Assembly (NCBI RefSeq): GCF_033118175.1
Contig: NC_083692.1
Span: 17,232,501-17,296,500, forward strand
Length of the DNA: 64,000 nucleotides
Direction: 5' to 3'
Origin: Dama dama
Taxonomy: Eukaryota > Chordata > Mammalia > Artiodactyla > Cervidae
In this document: in pieces, positions 1 through 10,200 of the stretch
Numbering within the stretch: the stretch's first letter is position 1
Layout: every line of letters starts with the position of its first letter
Notes under the pieces: model-generated
Databases searched by the model: none
The model's input: only the letters and a program-made list of their open reading frames with translations
Told to the model about the DNA's origin: nothing
Made by a program: the position numbers and the translations under genes

Positions 1-1261
1 GAAGAAAAACTGGGTACTGCATAGATCCAAGATGAGACAGACAAGTAAGACATAAATGAGACAGAAAACATTCTGGAGGTCACAGTGGATCCTAAGCTGT
101 TGTTGAGCCTAAGATTTGGGATGGTCTGATGCAGCTCCCTAAAAGCCAGCTTGAAAGAAACAGGGGCCAGGTGGATCCAAGGGGGAAAGAACCTAAAGAA
201 AAGATCTGATATGTCTCTATCCTGACTTCCTCAGGGACTTGTAGGCACATGGTTTGGGGGCGCTGTCTTATACAAGTAGAAGAAAAACCACAAAACCCTT
301 CAAGTTCCAAAAATGGGCCCTAATGGGAGACATTAAGACGAAGAGTCATTCTAGCCAAAAGAAGGAAGTGAAGAGATGTTTTTCCCTCCTATTTTCTTCT
401 CTTGTTTACTGTATGTAAACCTGTAAGATATTATTATATTTTTTAATGGGAGAATCTATAAATAAACAACAGTCTTGCTTTAATGGGTCCCCAACTTCTG
501 AAAGGCTATTCTTATTAGAAAGTTCCCAATAATTGGCATCTCCATCTAAAGTGGCAAAGACAGATTTTTTTTTTTCAAAAAGACAGGTTAAGAGAAAGTT
601 AGGATCTGCCTCATGAACTTTCTGCCCATAAAAATAAAAGTTTAAGGATGGCTCTAAAATCCCTGGGGGTTAGCTCCCTTCCAAGCAAATAGCTGGCCTG
701 GGCGGGCATCAGGAGCCAGAAATAGTGGTGCAAATAAGTGCTGCTGGCCCAAGGCTGCAAGGCGTGGTGCAGAAAGTGGAGGTGAGTGAGAGCAGGTCAA
801 GGAGGAATGGAGTTCATAGGATCAGACCCCAGGAGCGCTAGTGGGGTTGGAAGTCGAGAGCAAGCAGCTGGCAACTGAAATCAACAAGAGCGACTTGGAG
901 GTCTTGGGAGCTGGAGCTTCGGAAGATTCCCAGAAGGAAGCTGTGGAAGGCAGAAGTCCATGGCAGGGGGTAGGGGGCAGAGAGGGCAGAAAGGTGCCAG
1001 GCCAGACATCATAGCACTAACGATCATGAATCTTGGAGAATTAAACACCAAATCTGTTCCTGGAGCTAAGGAGTTACCTGGGATGACCTCTCTCCTGGAA
1101 TCTGAAATGATACAGGCCAACCAGCTTCCAAAAGACAAGGAGATCCAGGAGGCAAGGAGGAAAAGGTAGAGAATGCTCCGAGATGGAGCGCAAGGGCAAG
1201 CAGCAGAAGACCACCTCCGACGGCAGGCTCAGTTCTGCAGGCAGGAGAGTGAGGCAGGTTA
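1..1261. other. Single-copy stretch, no gene seen
   Basis: No known repeat and no convincing exon is seen. The short open frames lack domains and splice context. An AATAAA lies at 471-476 but no GT-rich element or exon upstream supports a real poly(A) site. If the CpG-island gene runs leftwards on the minus strand, this would be its intron DNA. Confidence 0.5.
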
Positions 1262-1466
1262 AAAGTGGAAACTCCAGAGCCAGATCATCTGAGTATGAAT
1301 CCTAGCTCTGCCCCTACTAGCTGTGTGACCTTGAGCAAGTTCCCCAACCTCTCTGTGCCTCCCTTTCCTCTGCTGCACAGTGGGACTAATCACCTTACTT
1401 TCCCTGTAAGGCTGAGAAGAAGATTTAATTAGTTAACACTTGGAAAGCACCTGGATCAGCACCTGT
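1262..1466 (+). repeat. MIR SINE
   Basis: The stretch carries the MIR core in sense order: a tRNA-like part with an AATCCTAGCTCTGCC block, then CTAGCTGTGTGACCTTGAGC, then an AGTGGGACTAAT segment and a diverged 3' tail. It is an old, non-ruminant-specific SINE. Confidence 0.8.
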
Positions 1467-1471
1467 GAGCG

Positions 1472-1479
1472 TGACGTCA
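1472..1479. promoter_or_regulatory. Palindromic CRE-like octamer
   Basis: A perfect TGACGTCA, the consensus for CREB/ATF binding, sits just past a MIR. One such octamer is expected by chance in about 65 kb before allowing for CpG loss, so it is only suggestive. Confidence 0.25.
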
Positions 1480-1526
1480 GTGTGGCTTCGAGCGCCTTCC
1501 TTCCTGGAGCGACACTAGTGCTGAGT

Positions 1527-1567
1527 GAGCCCTTGAGGTTCCTTCTCGAGGAGCCCTCGAGGTTCCT
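1527..1567. repeat. Short direct duplication, period 24
   Basis: A 17-base word beginning GAGCCCT and ending GGTTCCT occurs at 1527-1543 and again at 1551-1567 with one mismatch. It looks like a small tandem duplication. Confidence 0.6.
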
Positions 1568-2591
1568 CCCAGTTCCCATCGAACACCAATCTCCCTATCC
1601 TACGGCCAAGAAGAGGATTCACGCCACCATCATCCAGAGGATTCTCTGCTCTTCTACTTCCCAACTCGAAACCTCAAGAGGGCAGGACCATCCTGCATCC
1701 AGGCAGTTATTACAGAAGAGAAACAACAGGTGGCAGATCGGGGTTGGGTACAAAGGTGCGGAAATGAGACCCAGCACCTGCCCTCTGCCTCGGTTTCTCC
1801 TAAGTGCTTCTCCATCTCGCAGGCCAGGACACAGCTACATAGATCACTGGCAACAGGGCGCTCCCATGGCTGGGTTTCCACGCCCACCTCCAGAAGCAGA
1901 GGGCCAGCATCTGCTGTGTCCTTCAACTCACTATACCCCTGCATTGCTTAGAAGGGGTCACTCCTCAGATCTTCATAAGAAAAAATGAGGGGTGGTAGGT
2001 GTCAGAAGAAGCCCCTGACATAGTGTGAGCCCAACCCAGCCATGAAAGAAACTAGAATATCTCCCCAAGAAAGGTTCTTCCCTGGAGACCAGGGAAATGC
2101 TTTGGACAAGCCCTGCCCATAAGCACAGCTTTCTCTCCTGCCTAACGTAGGTGCTCAATAAATACACAGTAAGTCATTTCTGCCTGGATCCTTATTCTGA
2201 GCAGCAAAGAAGGAGCTGAGAAGGAACTGTCTCTGGGCCTCCTAGACTCTCTTCCCTCCTCACCCTGTCTTGTTCCTCAGCACCAGGAGTTCATACTATG
2301 ATACACAGCACAGACACACACCCAGCCTGTGACCGATCCTTTGGCCCTTTTATTAAAAAAATATGCCATCAGCCAGTTAAAGCTTTAGAAATGGAGCTCC
2401 ACAAATGGAATCCCATGAGTAGAAGCAAGAAAACAGACTAAAAAAAAAGAGAGGGGGAAAAAAAAGCCCCAGAACGGTGGGCTCTGGCCGGGCCTCCCAC
2501 AGCCAGCAAAGAGAGTAAAGAAACACAGGCCGAAAATTCCAACCCTGGGTCGCTAAGGCATTTGTCTCTGCTGAGTTTCGAGAGACCAAAC
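1568..2591. other. Single-copy stretch, no gene seen
   Basis: No named repeat is recognised and the open frames on both strands have no domain or splice context. A purine/A-rich patch lies near 2440-2466. Confidence 0.45.
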
Positions 2592-2665
2592 CACACACAC
2601 GCACAAGAGTGAGCACACACACACACACAAACACACACACATGTATGTGTACGCACACACACACA
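2592..2665. repeat. (CA)n microsatellite, interrupted
   Basis: CA dinucleotide runs are broken by GCACAAGAGTGAG and ATGTATGTGTACG. The interruptions suggest an old, partly stabilised microsatellite. It makes low-complexity V/C-rich frames on the minus strand that are not proteins. Confidence 0.9.
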
Positions 2666-3487
2666 GGCATACAGAGCTTGGCAGCCTGCAAGTTCCAGAG
2701 CTGGTAACACAAACCACGGAACCTACTGCCAAGACAAGCAACAGAATGAGCCAGGCCCAGTTTCATTGGCCACCATACGCTGCATATGGCCCGGGACGCA
2801 GCCAAAACAGTGTTCTCACCCTCCTCAAAGGCATAGGAGACCCTCTGTTTTCAAACACACCTCCACAGAGCCTTAATTAAAGGAAAATGGAAAAATAATG
2901 TGCCCACTGCTCTCCCCCTGCCTATATAGGTATGCACACACACATACCCATACACACTCTAGTTTTCTCTTCCTCCCATTTCGGTTTCCAACATAATTCA
3001 TTCACATGGAAAAAAAGCAAACTGCATCCTGCAGCAGAAAAGCAGAAAAGAATGTAGCTTGCCCTCAGCCCTGGCTCTGACTGCTCAAGTTGAGCTGGGC
3101 CTGAATGAATACAGAGCAGGCCAACCTAGAGTCTGCACTGGCCCCTTCTTTCCAGAGCGGAGCTGGAAACAGAGACACTTGTGTGAGAGACAGCCCCGTT
3201 GCAACATGAGCAACCCCATGACAAACAAGGCCTGGAGAGCCTAGCCTGTCTCAGGGTTCTGCCAAGGGTCTGGCAGGTTGGAAAAGAGGCCTACACATCC
3301 TGCAAACAGGTGGGAGAGGCAACGACAGATGCTGGTGGCTGCAAAAGCTAGGCAGCAAGTGAATGCAGAGATTCTTGTCCAAGTTCTTCCTTGGGGGACA
3401 CTGTCACCAGTTATCAACACATCTCCTTGGAGGTGGCTGCAACCAACCCAGGAAAAAAGTCAGAAGCCTCTACATCCATGCATTCCA
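2666..3487. other. Single-copy stretch, no gene seen
   Basis: No repeat family is recognised. A second short CA-rich patch is at 2935-2957. CCTATATAGG at 2921-2930 matches a CArG box but such matches are expected by chance in this window. Confidence 0.45.
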
Positions 3488-3693
3488 AGTGAAAGTGAAA
3501 GTGTTAGTTGCTCAGTCGTGTCCGACTCTTTGCAAACCCATGGACTGTAGTCCGCCAGGCTCCTCTGTCCATGGAATTCTCCAGGCAAGAATATTGGAGT
3601 GGGTAGCCATTCCCTTCTCCAGGGGGTCTTCCCGACCCAGGGATCAAACCTGGGTCTCCTGCATTGCAGGCAGGTTCTTTACCATCTCAACCA
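3488..3693 (-). mobile_element. Bov-tA SINE (tRNA-Glu/BovA)
   Basis: Read on plus, it starts with GTGAAAGTGAAAGTG, then GCTCAGTCGTGTCCGACTC, and ends in the tRNA-like part, so the element is on the minus strand. Flanking words ATCCATGCATTCC (3474-3486) and ATCCATGCCTTCT (3694-3706) look like a target-site duplication. Confidence 0.93.
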
Positions 3694-3706
3694 ATCCATG
3701 CCTTCT

Positions 3707-4449
3707 AGCTGCCCTTCAAATCTCACAGCACCCAGCTCTTCAAGAAGATTCTGGGGCTACCTACAGCTCTGAACCAAAGCCAGAGTAGAAGGGGAACAGA
3801 AGAGTCTTTGAGAAATCCGTTCTTGATGTTTTAAACAAGGAGAAATCTTAATCAGTCCGAGGCACGAGAACAGATTGTGCTTCTCTTCCCTGGTCATCAG
3901 GTTTATATAAAATCAGAGTCATGCTCACACCTAATACCTGGCTAAACTCTCCCCTAGAAACCTGTGAAGGAAGATAAGGCGTCCATCCAAACCGCAGCCA
4001 GATTGGCAGGGAAGATGAAAGCAATGGGAGGTGTTTTTAAAAACCCTGGGGGAAGGCAGATGACATGTGAACACAGTTTTCTGCAAGGCCTTAAAGGACA
4101 AGTGGGCACCCAAGCATGGTTCCAAGCTCCAGTTTCTCATGTTCCCCAAACCAAGACCCTGAGGACGGTCCACCGAGATTTAAACCTGGGAACACACACT
4201 GGTCTGCAAACTCTTTTTTGAGAAGCAGACCTGAACCCAGCTGCTCTGAGCACGTGTGGTCAGGCCACAGCCCAGTGCCCTAGATGCCAGGGCGGGGGGC
4301 AGCACAGTGTGCAAGGGTCAGGCAACCTTGCCCCCCCAGCTGACTCAAGGGATCAGTCGAGTTCTTCCACCAGCCTCTCCATCTCCAGCCGCAGGGACAG
4401 CCCATCCTCCCTGCCGAAGAGCAGAGGGTCTCCCTGTGCCACCCCCGAC
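3707..4449. other. Single-copy stretch before the CpG island
   Basis: No repeat is recognised. Base composition becomes richer in G+C towards the right end. No convincing coding exon is seen. Confidence 0.45.
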
Positions 4450-4937
4450 CCCACCACTGACCCAGGCAAAACTTGGGACTGCAACCCCGGGATCAGGGGT
4501 CCAGGCCGTATAAGTCCTAACCGTTCAGGCTCTTTTGAGGGGCGAGGCAGGAGAGAGCCGTCTAAACTGGGCTGGGCCGGAGAGGAGGGGCTGGTTACCT
4601 AGCGCAGCCGGCTTGACTCCTTATGTAACCTGGCTTGGCAGCTGGGGGAGCCCAAAGGGGACCCGGCCGCCCCTAGACCCTCCCCCACGTCCCCCTCCGA
4701 GAGGGGGAATCCCCGAGCAATGGCCCTGAGAGAAACCCTCTTCATTGTATGGAGAGCCCAGCCCTTGTCGGCGCCCTCCTCCAGGTCCTCAGGGAGCCGC
4801 TCTTCCTCCCAGCGAAGGGGAGGGGCGGGCACGACTTGCCCAGCAGGTCCCTGTCATCCCTCCACCACCGGCACCCTTGCACCTCCCGGGCCTTCAACCC
4901 TCCATCTCCACCCCGGGGCAGTCTTCTCCCCACTCAC

Positions 4938-5548
4938 CCGCCTTCCCCGCCGCGCGAGAGCACCTCCCTGCAAAATGCACGGGGGAGGAGCGCGCGGAAG
5001 GGAGGCAGAGAGATCGCCTCGGCAGTCCCGGGAGCGGACGGAGCCTCCCGTCCCAGGGCGGGAACCAAAGAAAAAGCCACCGGCTCGCGGGCGCTTAGCG
5101 GGAGCGGGTCCGGGCTGCAGAGCGCCCCCTCGCCGGGGCCGCGCGGGCTCCCAAGGCTGCCGGAGCCTCCCCGCGGGACTCGGGTTCCGGGGGCTCCGGC
5201 GCGCTCCGCCAGCACTGGCGGTGAGGGGTGTGCGGCCGTCCCAGGTGCCCGCAGCCGGCGCGCCCCACCCCGCCAGCCCGGCGCCCCCCGGCGCGCGCGC
5301 GCCCTCGCACCCACCGTGCAGAAGCCGCGGGCGGAGGCGGCGCCCCCGGGGCCAGGGCCCGGCTGCAGGCGCCGTGCCCGCTCAGCGCCGCTGCCGCCCG
5401 GCCGCCGAGCTCCGCCCGGTGCCGAGGCCCGTCCCGGCCCGGGAGCCGCCGCGGCGCCAGCCCAGCCGCCGCCGCCGCCGCCGCCGCTGCAGCGCCCCCC
5501 CTCCGTCGCGGCCTCCGAGCGTCCCTCCCGCAGGCTGTGGCGGGCGGC
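4938..5548 (-). other. Putative noncoding first exon
   Basis: Inferred exon from a start about 30 bases past the minus-strand TATA element to a donor whose minus-strand sequence is GGCGG then GTGAGT (intron bases 4937-4932). Between 5559 and 4938 the minus strand has no ATG at all, so this segment would be 5' untranslated. One minus-strand frame stays open through the segment and stops within the donor, but it has no start codon downstream of the inferred start site. It contains a GGC triplet run. The gene would continue left out of the window. Confidence 0.35.
5465..5487. repeat. (GCC)7 triplet run
   Basis: Seven pure GCC units lie inside the CpG island. If the minus-strand exon is right, this is a GGC run in a 5' UTR. 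It is short and likely stable, but the class is length-variable in mammals. Confidence 0.9.
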
Positions 5549-5571
5549 GGGACGGGTTGCATCAGCCCCGG

Positions 5572-5579
5572 CTATATAG
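5572..5579. promoter_or_regulatory. TATA element, palindromic
   Basis: CTATATAG inside GGCTATATAGCGG is its own reverse complement, so it reads as a TATA box on either strand. A plus-strand start would fall near 5603 and would meet an ATG at 5610 almost at once. A minus-strand start would fall near 5548 and give an ATG-free leader. Confidence 0.55.
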
Positions 5580-5698
5580 CGGCCCCTGGGCGGCGGGGAG
5601 GGGTCGGGAATGCGGAACCGGCCGGGCTGCCAGCTCCAGACGTCAGAGGGGGACGGAGAGGAAGGGAAGGAGGGGACAGGGGAGGACCGGGGGCGGGT

Positions 5699-5712
5699 GG
5701 GGGGGGGGGGGG
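5699..5712. repeat. Poly-G run of 14
   Basis: A homopolymer of G in the CpG island, prone to length variation and sequencing error. Confidence 0.85.
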
Positions 5713-5856
5713 CGGTGTGCATCGGGCGCTTCACACCCACTGACCTTCACCTCCCCCGCCGCCTCTCGCGCCCTCCTCCCGCGGCTCCTCACTCTCCTCC
5801 CCACCCCGCGGGGGCCGCCCCGGCCCCGCAGCGCCTGCCCCGGCTCCATCGCGGTA

Positions 5857-5874
5857 CCCCCCCCCCCCCCCCCC
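5857..5874. repeat. Poly-C run of 18
   Basis: A homopolymer of C in the CpG island. Its exact length should be treated as uncertain. Confidence 0.85.
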
Positions 5875-6091
5875 AGGCTCTCCAAGCCCGCGCGATGCAG
5901 GAGCGCGCGCGAGGAAGCAGGACGCGGCCGGGCGATTATGTAAGAGCATCCCCCGCGCACCGCCGCCCGGCTTCCACCGCGAGACACGAGCTCCGGCCGG
6001 GAGAACCGAGAAGGCGGCGGCGGGACAAGTCCAGAGCTCTTTGGAGAGCAGATGTAGCCAGTGGTGAACCATCTTCCTCAATTCTTAGCTC

Positions 6092-6110
6092 TTTTTTTTT
6101 TTTTTTCCAA

Positions 6111-6147
<37 letters not shown>
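6092..6147. repeat. T15 run followed by (GA)17
   Basis: A T run at 6092-6106 is followed after a seven-base spacer by a pure GA dinucleotide run at 6114-6147. It marks the right edge of the CpG island. Confidence 0.95.
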
Positions 6148-6150
<3 letters not shown>

Positions 6151-7332
6151 TCAACACATTTTCATCCTTGGACACTTCAGCACTGAGTGAGGAAATGATC
6201 TCGCAAGCCTGTTTGACTTTTCTATAGAAGGATGGGCAGAGGACCAAGGCGTTTGCTGGGTGCTTCTCCCCCGACCCACTGGCCCACTTGGCCACTTCAG
6301 CTGTCCTTAAGCCCCAGGGTGGTTCATTTCGAGAGACCTGCCTTCCTTGGGCAGCAACCTGAGCCCCTTTCCCTTTCCCAGTGGCTCACACAGTTTGCCC
6401 CCTAGTCTTCTTTTCCGCCCAGGGACACTCCTGTGAGCAGCCCAGCCCTCAGCCCACCCCAAATGGCCTTCTTCCCCATGACAACTTCCATTGCCACCTG
6501 GACTCCTACCTTCATCCTCCTGGAGCGGCAGATGGTTAAGGGTGACTCCAGAGGAAATGTGTCCTCCCCGCTGCCTTCAGCGTGTAAACGCACAGAGATG
6601 GGGAGCCCTCCAGCACGCATGTGGCGCCCGAGACCTTGGCATCGTGGTTTCTGTCCCCTTCCTCCAGACCCCTGGGTGCTCACTCAACCCTCCGCCTTTC
6701 TGCCTCAGCCAGAGAGGAGTGACAGTGTTTATATTCGGCGACCTTCAGCCTCCTTCTCAGGGTGATGTCAGATCATCACCCGCAGAAGAAAGGAAGTGAA
6801 AGAAAAAGTTCATGCCTTCTTGGAGTGCAGATGCTCAGAGCGAAAGAAACAACAAGCCTTAAGACAGATGGGAGCAAGCGAGCAGAGCCCAGCGAGCAGG
6901 TCTCTTCAACAGGAGGACAGTGAGGTCCTATTCTCCTTATGACCCCAGTGCAGGAAAGTATGTCTGGATCAGAGGACTGGTCTTATGGTGGGAAAGACAG
7001 ACCAAGTCCCCATGACACTGACCATTTTCACCTTCACTGACAGCTCTCTCCCTCAAAGCATTGAAGTTAGCAAGTAAAAGAAAGTAAGGCCCTGAAAGAA
7101 GGTACAATGGAAAATGAATGGTAATTTGATAGTCTTGTGAAAGAACATGACTCTCAGCTCCAGAAAGGTCAACTACACCTTTTTACTACAGCATAAAGAT
7201 CAAAGCTGGGTACTGTGACACCAGCTTACATTGTTTCCCTGAGACTGAAGTCTGGACAGTTATATGGAAGAAAACAGTGAACAGGGAGAATGTTACTCTA
7301 TTCGTCTTCATCTGAGACTTTGGAAAAACAAA
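6148..7332. other. Single-copy stretch right of the CpG island
   Basis: No repeat is recognised and no exon is convincing. C-rich pyrimidine tracts occur at 6370-6500. Under a plus-strand reading of the promoter this would be the first intron; under a minus-strand reading it is upstream DNA. Confidence 0.45.
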
Positions 7333-7344
7333 CTGATCTATGTG

Positions 7345-7464
7345 TTGTTCAGTCGCTCAGTCGTGTTGCTCTCTGCAGCCCCATGGACTGTAGCATGCCA
7401 GGCTTCCCTGTCCTTCACTATCTCCCAGAGTTTGCTCAAACTCATGTCCATTGAGTCAATGATG
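7345..7464 (-). mobile_element. BovB LINE 3' end, 5'-truncated
   Basis: Minus-strand copy of the BovB 3' terminus (TTCAGTCGCTCAGTCGTG, later CTCATGTCCATTGAGTCAAT). It is bounded by CTGATCTATGTG (7333-7344) and CTGATCTATATG (7465-7476), a 12-base target-site duplication with one mismatch, so both ends are defined. Confidence 0.9.
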
Positions 7465-7476
7465 CTGATCTATATG

Positions 7477-8382
7477 TGGGACTAATAATTAGTGTGTGTG
7501 GTTAGAGTAGTCCTCTCCAGGGTTGACTGGGCCACTGGCAGGCCAACTGGGCCTTTGCTTCATTCACAAATTAAATACAGTACAGGGGTGGCACAAGGGA
7601 TAACTTGGAGGTCTTTAGCCCCTTCCATCTCCCTATAATATCCATTAGGTCTCCTCCATTATTTGATATGGATGCTTTTAAATTTTATATAGAATGTTAT
7701 ATAAACACAGCTTCAAGATCTCCAGTCACATGGTCCCCTACTCAGCTCCTCTGCTTAGTCATTGCCTCTGGAAGTCTCCGGAGGGAGAGATGATAAATTG
7801 ACCCACTTATGTTCATATTGATCTGCTTCTCCTTACCTTGCTGTTGGAACCGTTCTACCACTGGCTCTTTGGGAGGGACAGGTGACCCAGCCTAAAGCAG
7901 TTTAAATTTAGGCTTCTATTCCTTGCAACTAAAAAAGTCCTGGTTAAAACATCTAGCCCCAGTCAATGCGTTACCTCAGAGCCTGCCATGTGTCCCAAGT
8001 TAGTCTGATGAGACTGGCAATTTTGTGGACCTGCTGGGAAGAGAAGCTACCAAAAGTTGGACCTGAATCTGCCAGAAGCTACCATGTAAGAGAGTCTACT
8101 GAGAGTGAAGCTAATGCAAAGAAGAGGAGAGGAGAATAACCAAGCCATGGAGGTCAAGACAGATCAAGTTCAGATGGCATTGTCTGAGTTCTTCAATCCA
8201 TCCATGCCTGACATTATTCCTGCCTCTGGAGTTTTTAGTTATAGAAAGCTGTACCTTATACCTTACCTAAGGCAGTTTGAATTTAGGTTTCCTATTCCTT
8301 GCAGCTAGAAAAGTTCTGATTAATACAATCTGTTTTGCTTTTCTGACTTATTTAGGTATTGTGTTTTAAAGCTTAAAGGGCA
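7477..8382. other. Mostly unassigned, with a repeated 65-base old repeat end
   Basis: Segments 7891-7954 and 8266-8330 are clearly related (CCTAAAGCAGTTTAAATTTAGG against CCTAAGGCAGTTTGAATTTAGG, then TATTCCTTGCA). They look like two copies of the 3' end of one old interspersed repeat. No coding exon is seen. Confidence 0.5.
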
Positions 8383-8399
8383 CTGATGAATCTCAGCCT

Positions 8400-8607
8400 G
8401 CAAGTGCTTAGTTGCTCAGTCGTGTCTGACTCTTTGCGACCCCAAGGACAGTAGCCTGAAGGCTCCTATGTTTGTGGAATTCTCCAGGCAAGAATACTGA
8501 AGTGGATAGCCACTGCTGTCGCCAGGGGATCTTCCCGACCCAGGGATCGAACCCGGGTATCGTGCATTGCAGGCAGATTCTTTACTGTCTGAGCTACCAG
8601 GGAAGCC
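8400..8607 (-). mobile_element. Bov-tA SINE, full length
   Basis: The minus-strand SINE runs from the BovA end (GCTCAGTCGTGTCTGACTC) to the tRNA-like end (CTACCAGGGAAGCC). Target-site duplications CTGATGAATCTCAGCCT (8383-8399) and CTGATGAATCCCAACCT (8608-8624) differ at two sites. Confidence 0.95.
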
Positions 8608-8624
8608 CTGATGAATCCCAACCT

Positions 8625-9173
8625 CTTTGCAAACAGGAAAAAGTGAACTGGCAAGGAAAAGTAAGTAATTGCCCACACCTATTCCTCCACTATTCCTGAA
8701 GGAAGTGGTAATTCAGAGCAAACAACCAATTAACTAGTCTTCATGCTGAGAATTTACTGAAATTATATTCTGTGCCTGTGAGGTACACAAAGTTTAGGAC
8801 ATGATTCCTCACCTGTCCCTACCGCCCATCTAGTTAGGAAGGATGACATGAACACTAATAAACCGCTAGACCAAGAGTAACTAAAAGCTACTGAGTGACA
8901 CTGACTATAAGCAACGTAGGAGTTCAGACAGGATGGTTGCACAATAGAAAAATCACTCATTCGTTGTTCCATTTTCTACTCAAACTGTACAGACCAAAAA
9001 TTGCAAACTAGCAGCTGCCATGGTGAATTTGGCTTTGCTGGCTCAACCAGCAAAAAAAAAAACAAACTCCCTTTTTTTTAAAAAAACGTATTAAAGATTT
9101 CAAAAATCTCAATTTCTGTGCTTTTGAACAAAGTCAAAGGTAACATATAATAGTCAGTTTAAGAAATATACTT
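8625..9173. other. Single-copy, AT-rich, no gene seen
   Basis: No repeat is recognised apart from short A and T runs near 9050-9085. No exon is convincing. Confidence 0.45.
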
Positions 9174-9510
9174 GGGCTTCCTTGGTGGCTCAGTGGTAAA
9201 GAATCCACCTGCCAGTGCAGGAGACACGGGTTCAATCCCTGGTCCAGGAAGATCCTACGTGCTGCAGAGCAACTGAGCCTGCGGGCCACAACTACTGAGC
9301 CTGTGCTCCAAAGCACAAGAATCACATCCTGAGCCCACAGGCTACAGCTACTGCATCCTGCGTGTCCTGGCATCTGAGATCCACAGCAAGAGAAGTCGCT
9401 GCAATGGGAAGCCCACGCACCACGACAAAGAGTAGCCCCGCTCACCTCAACTAGAGAAAAGTGGCACAGCAACAACAAAGACCCAACACTGTCAACAATA
9501 AATAAATAAA
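9174..9510 (+). mobile_element. CHR-type tRNA-Glu SINE
   Basis: Sense element starting GGGCTTCCTTGGTGGCTCAG, with the CHR body (CACAACTACTGAGCCTG, GAGAAGTCGCTGCAATG) and ending in an AATAAATAAATAAA tail. This SINE family is shared by Cetartiodactyla and is older than Bov-tA. Confidence 0.88.
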
Positions 9511-9530
9511 ATTGTATATATATATAAAAA

Positions 9531-9833
9531 GAAATAGACTCACAGACTTAGAGAACAAACATGGTTGGAGGGGCATAGCGGGGAGGGACAGTTAGGGAGT
9601 TTGGAATTGATGTGTATACACTGCTATATTTTAAATGAATCACCAGAAGGACCTACTATATATCACAGGGAACTCTGCTCAACATTATGTAACTACCTAA
9701 ATGGGGAAAGAATTTGAAAAAGAATAGATACACATATAACTGAACCACTTTGCCTTATACCTGCAACTAACACAACATTGTTAATTAACTGTACTCCAAC
9801 AGAAAATAAAATGTTATTTCCCAGAAAAAAAAA
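9531..9833 (+). mobile_element. L1 3' UTR fragment
   Basis: Sense-strand L1 3' end: ACAGACTTAGAGAACAAACA, then CTATATTTTAAATGAATCACC, CACAGGGAACTCTGCTCAA and an AAAATAAAATGTTATT end with A-rich tail. Only the 3' end is present. Confidence 0.85.
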
Positions 9834-9854
9834 ATCCAAAAACAAAAATATAGG

Positions 9855-10200
9855 TTAGGACAGGTTATGCTGCAGTAGTAAACATCCTCCAAAACTCAGT
9901 GGCTTAACATGAGCCGCTGATTCTTACTGCACAAGACTGCTGTGGATTGAGGTGGCATTCAGGGCAGCTGGCCTGCAGGTGATGGCTCAGTATGGCACCT
10001 CCGTATCAGCGAATGTGTCCCTGGTCAAGATGGCATGGAAAGAGAAAGAGGTGGAGAGGGCCGTGTACCAGCAGGTAAATATTTCCTCTTGGAGTAACAT
10101 ACATCACTTTAGTTTACATCTCATTGGCCAAAACAAGTCACATGGCCATTCTTAATTTCAAAGAGGTGGAGACATTCAGTCCTCCTATGTACCAGGAGAA
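9855..10200. repeat. Old interspersed repeat, family not resolved
   Basis: Words such as AAAACTCAGTGGCTTAACA and TCTCATTGGCCAAAACAAG match a well-spread ancient mammalian repeat. I could not name the family from memory with confidence. Confidence 0.5.

Larger units (their letters stand above)
4450..6060. promoter_or_regulatory. CpG island promoter region
   Basis: CpG dinucleotides are dense, especially at 4900-6030, in contrast to the CpG-poor rest of the window. GC-box-like GGGCGG and CCGCCC words are common. It contains a TATA element, a GCC triplet run and homopolymer G and C tracts. Such islands normally mark a promoter and first exon of a gene. The long proline/arginine/glycine-rich open frames here exist on both strands and in several frames, which is a composition effect. 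The gene could not be named. The island reaches about 0.5 kb one side and 1.1 kb the other side of the TATA element, which fits a minus-strand start best, but a plus-strand or bidirectional promoter is not excluded. Confidence 0.85.

Noticed and set aside
3363..3788. Open frame containing a SCPTLCKPMDCSPPGSSVHG-like peptide, repeated elsewhere
   Set aside because: This peptide is the translation of the Bov-tA SINE and recurs wherever that SINE lies; it is not a gene.
4720..6227. Several long open frames (up to 407 codons) in the CpG island on both strands
   Set aside because: They overlap in many frames and are Pro/Arg/Gly/Ala-rich, as expected from high G+C with few stop codons. No domain, and start codons do not fit the inferred transcript starts.
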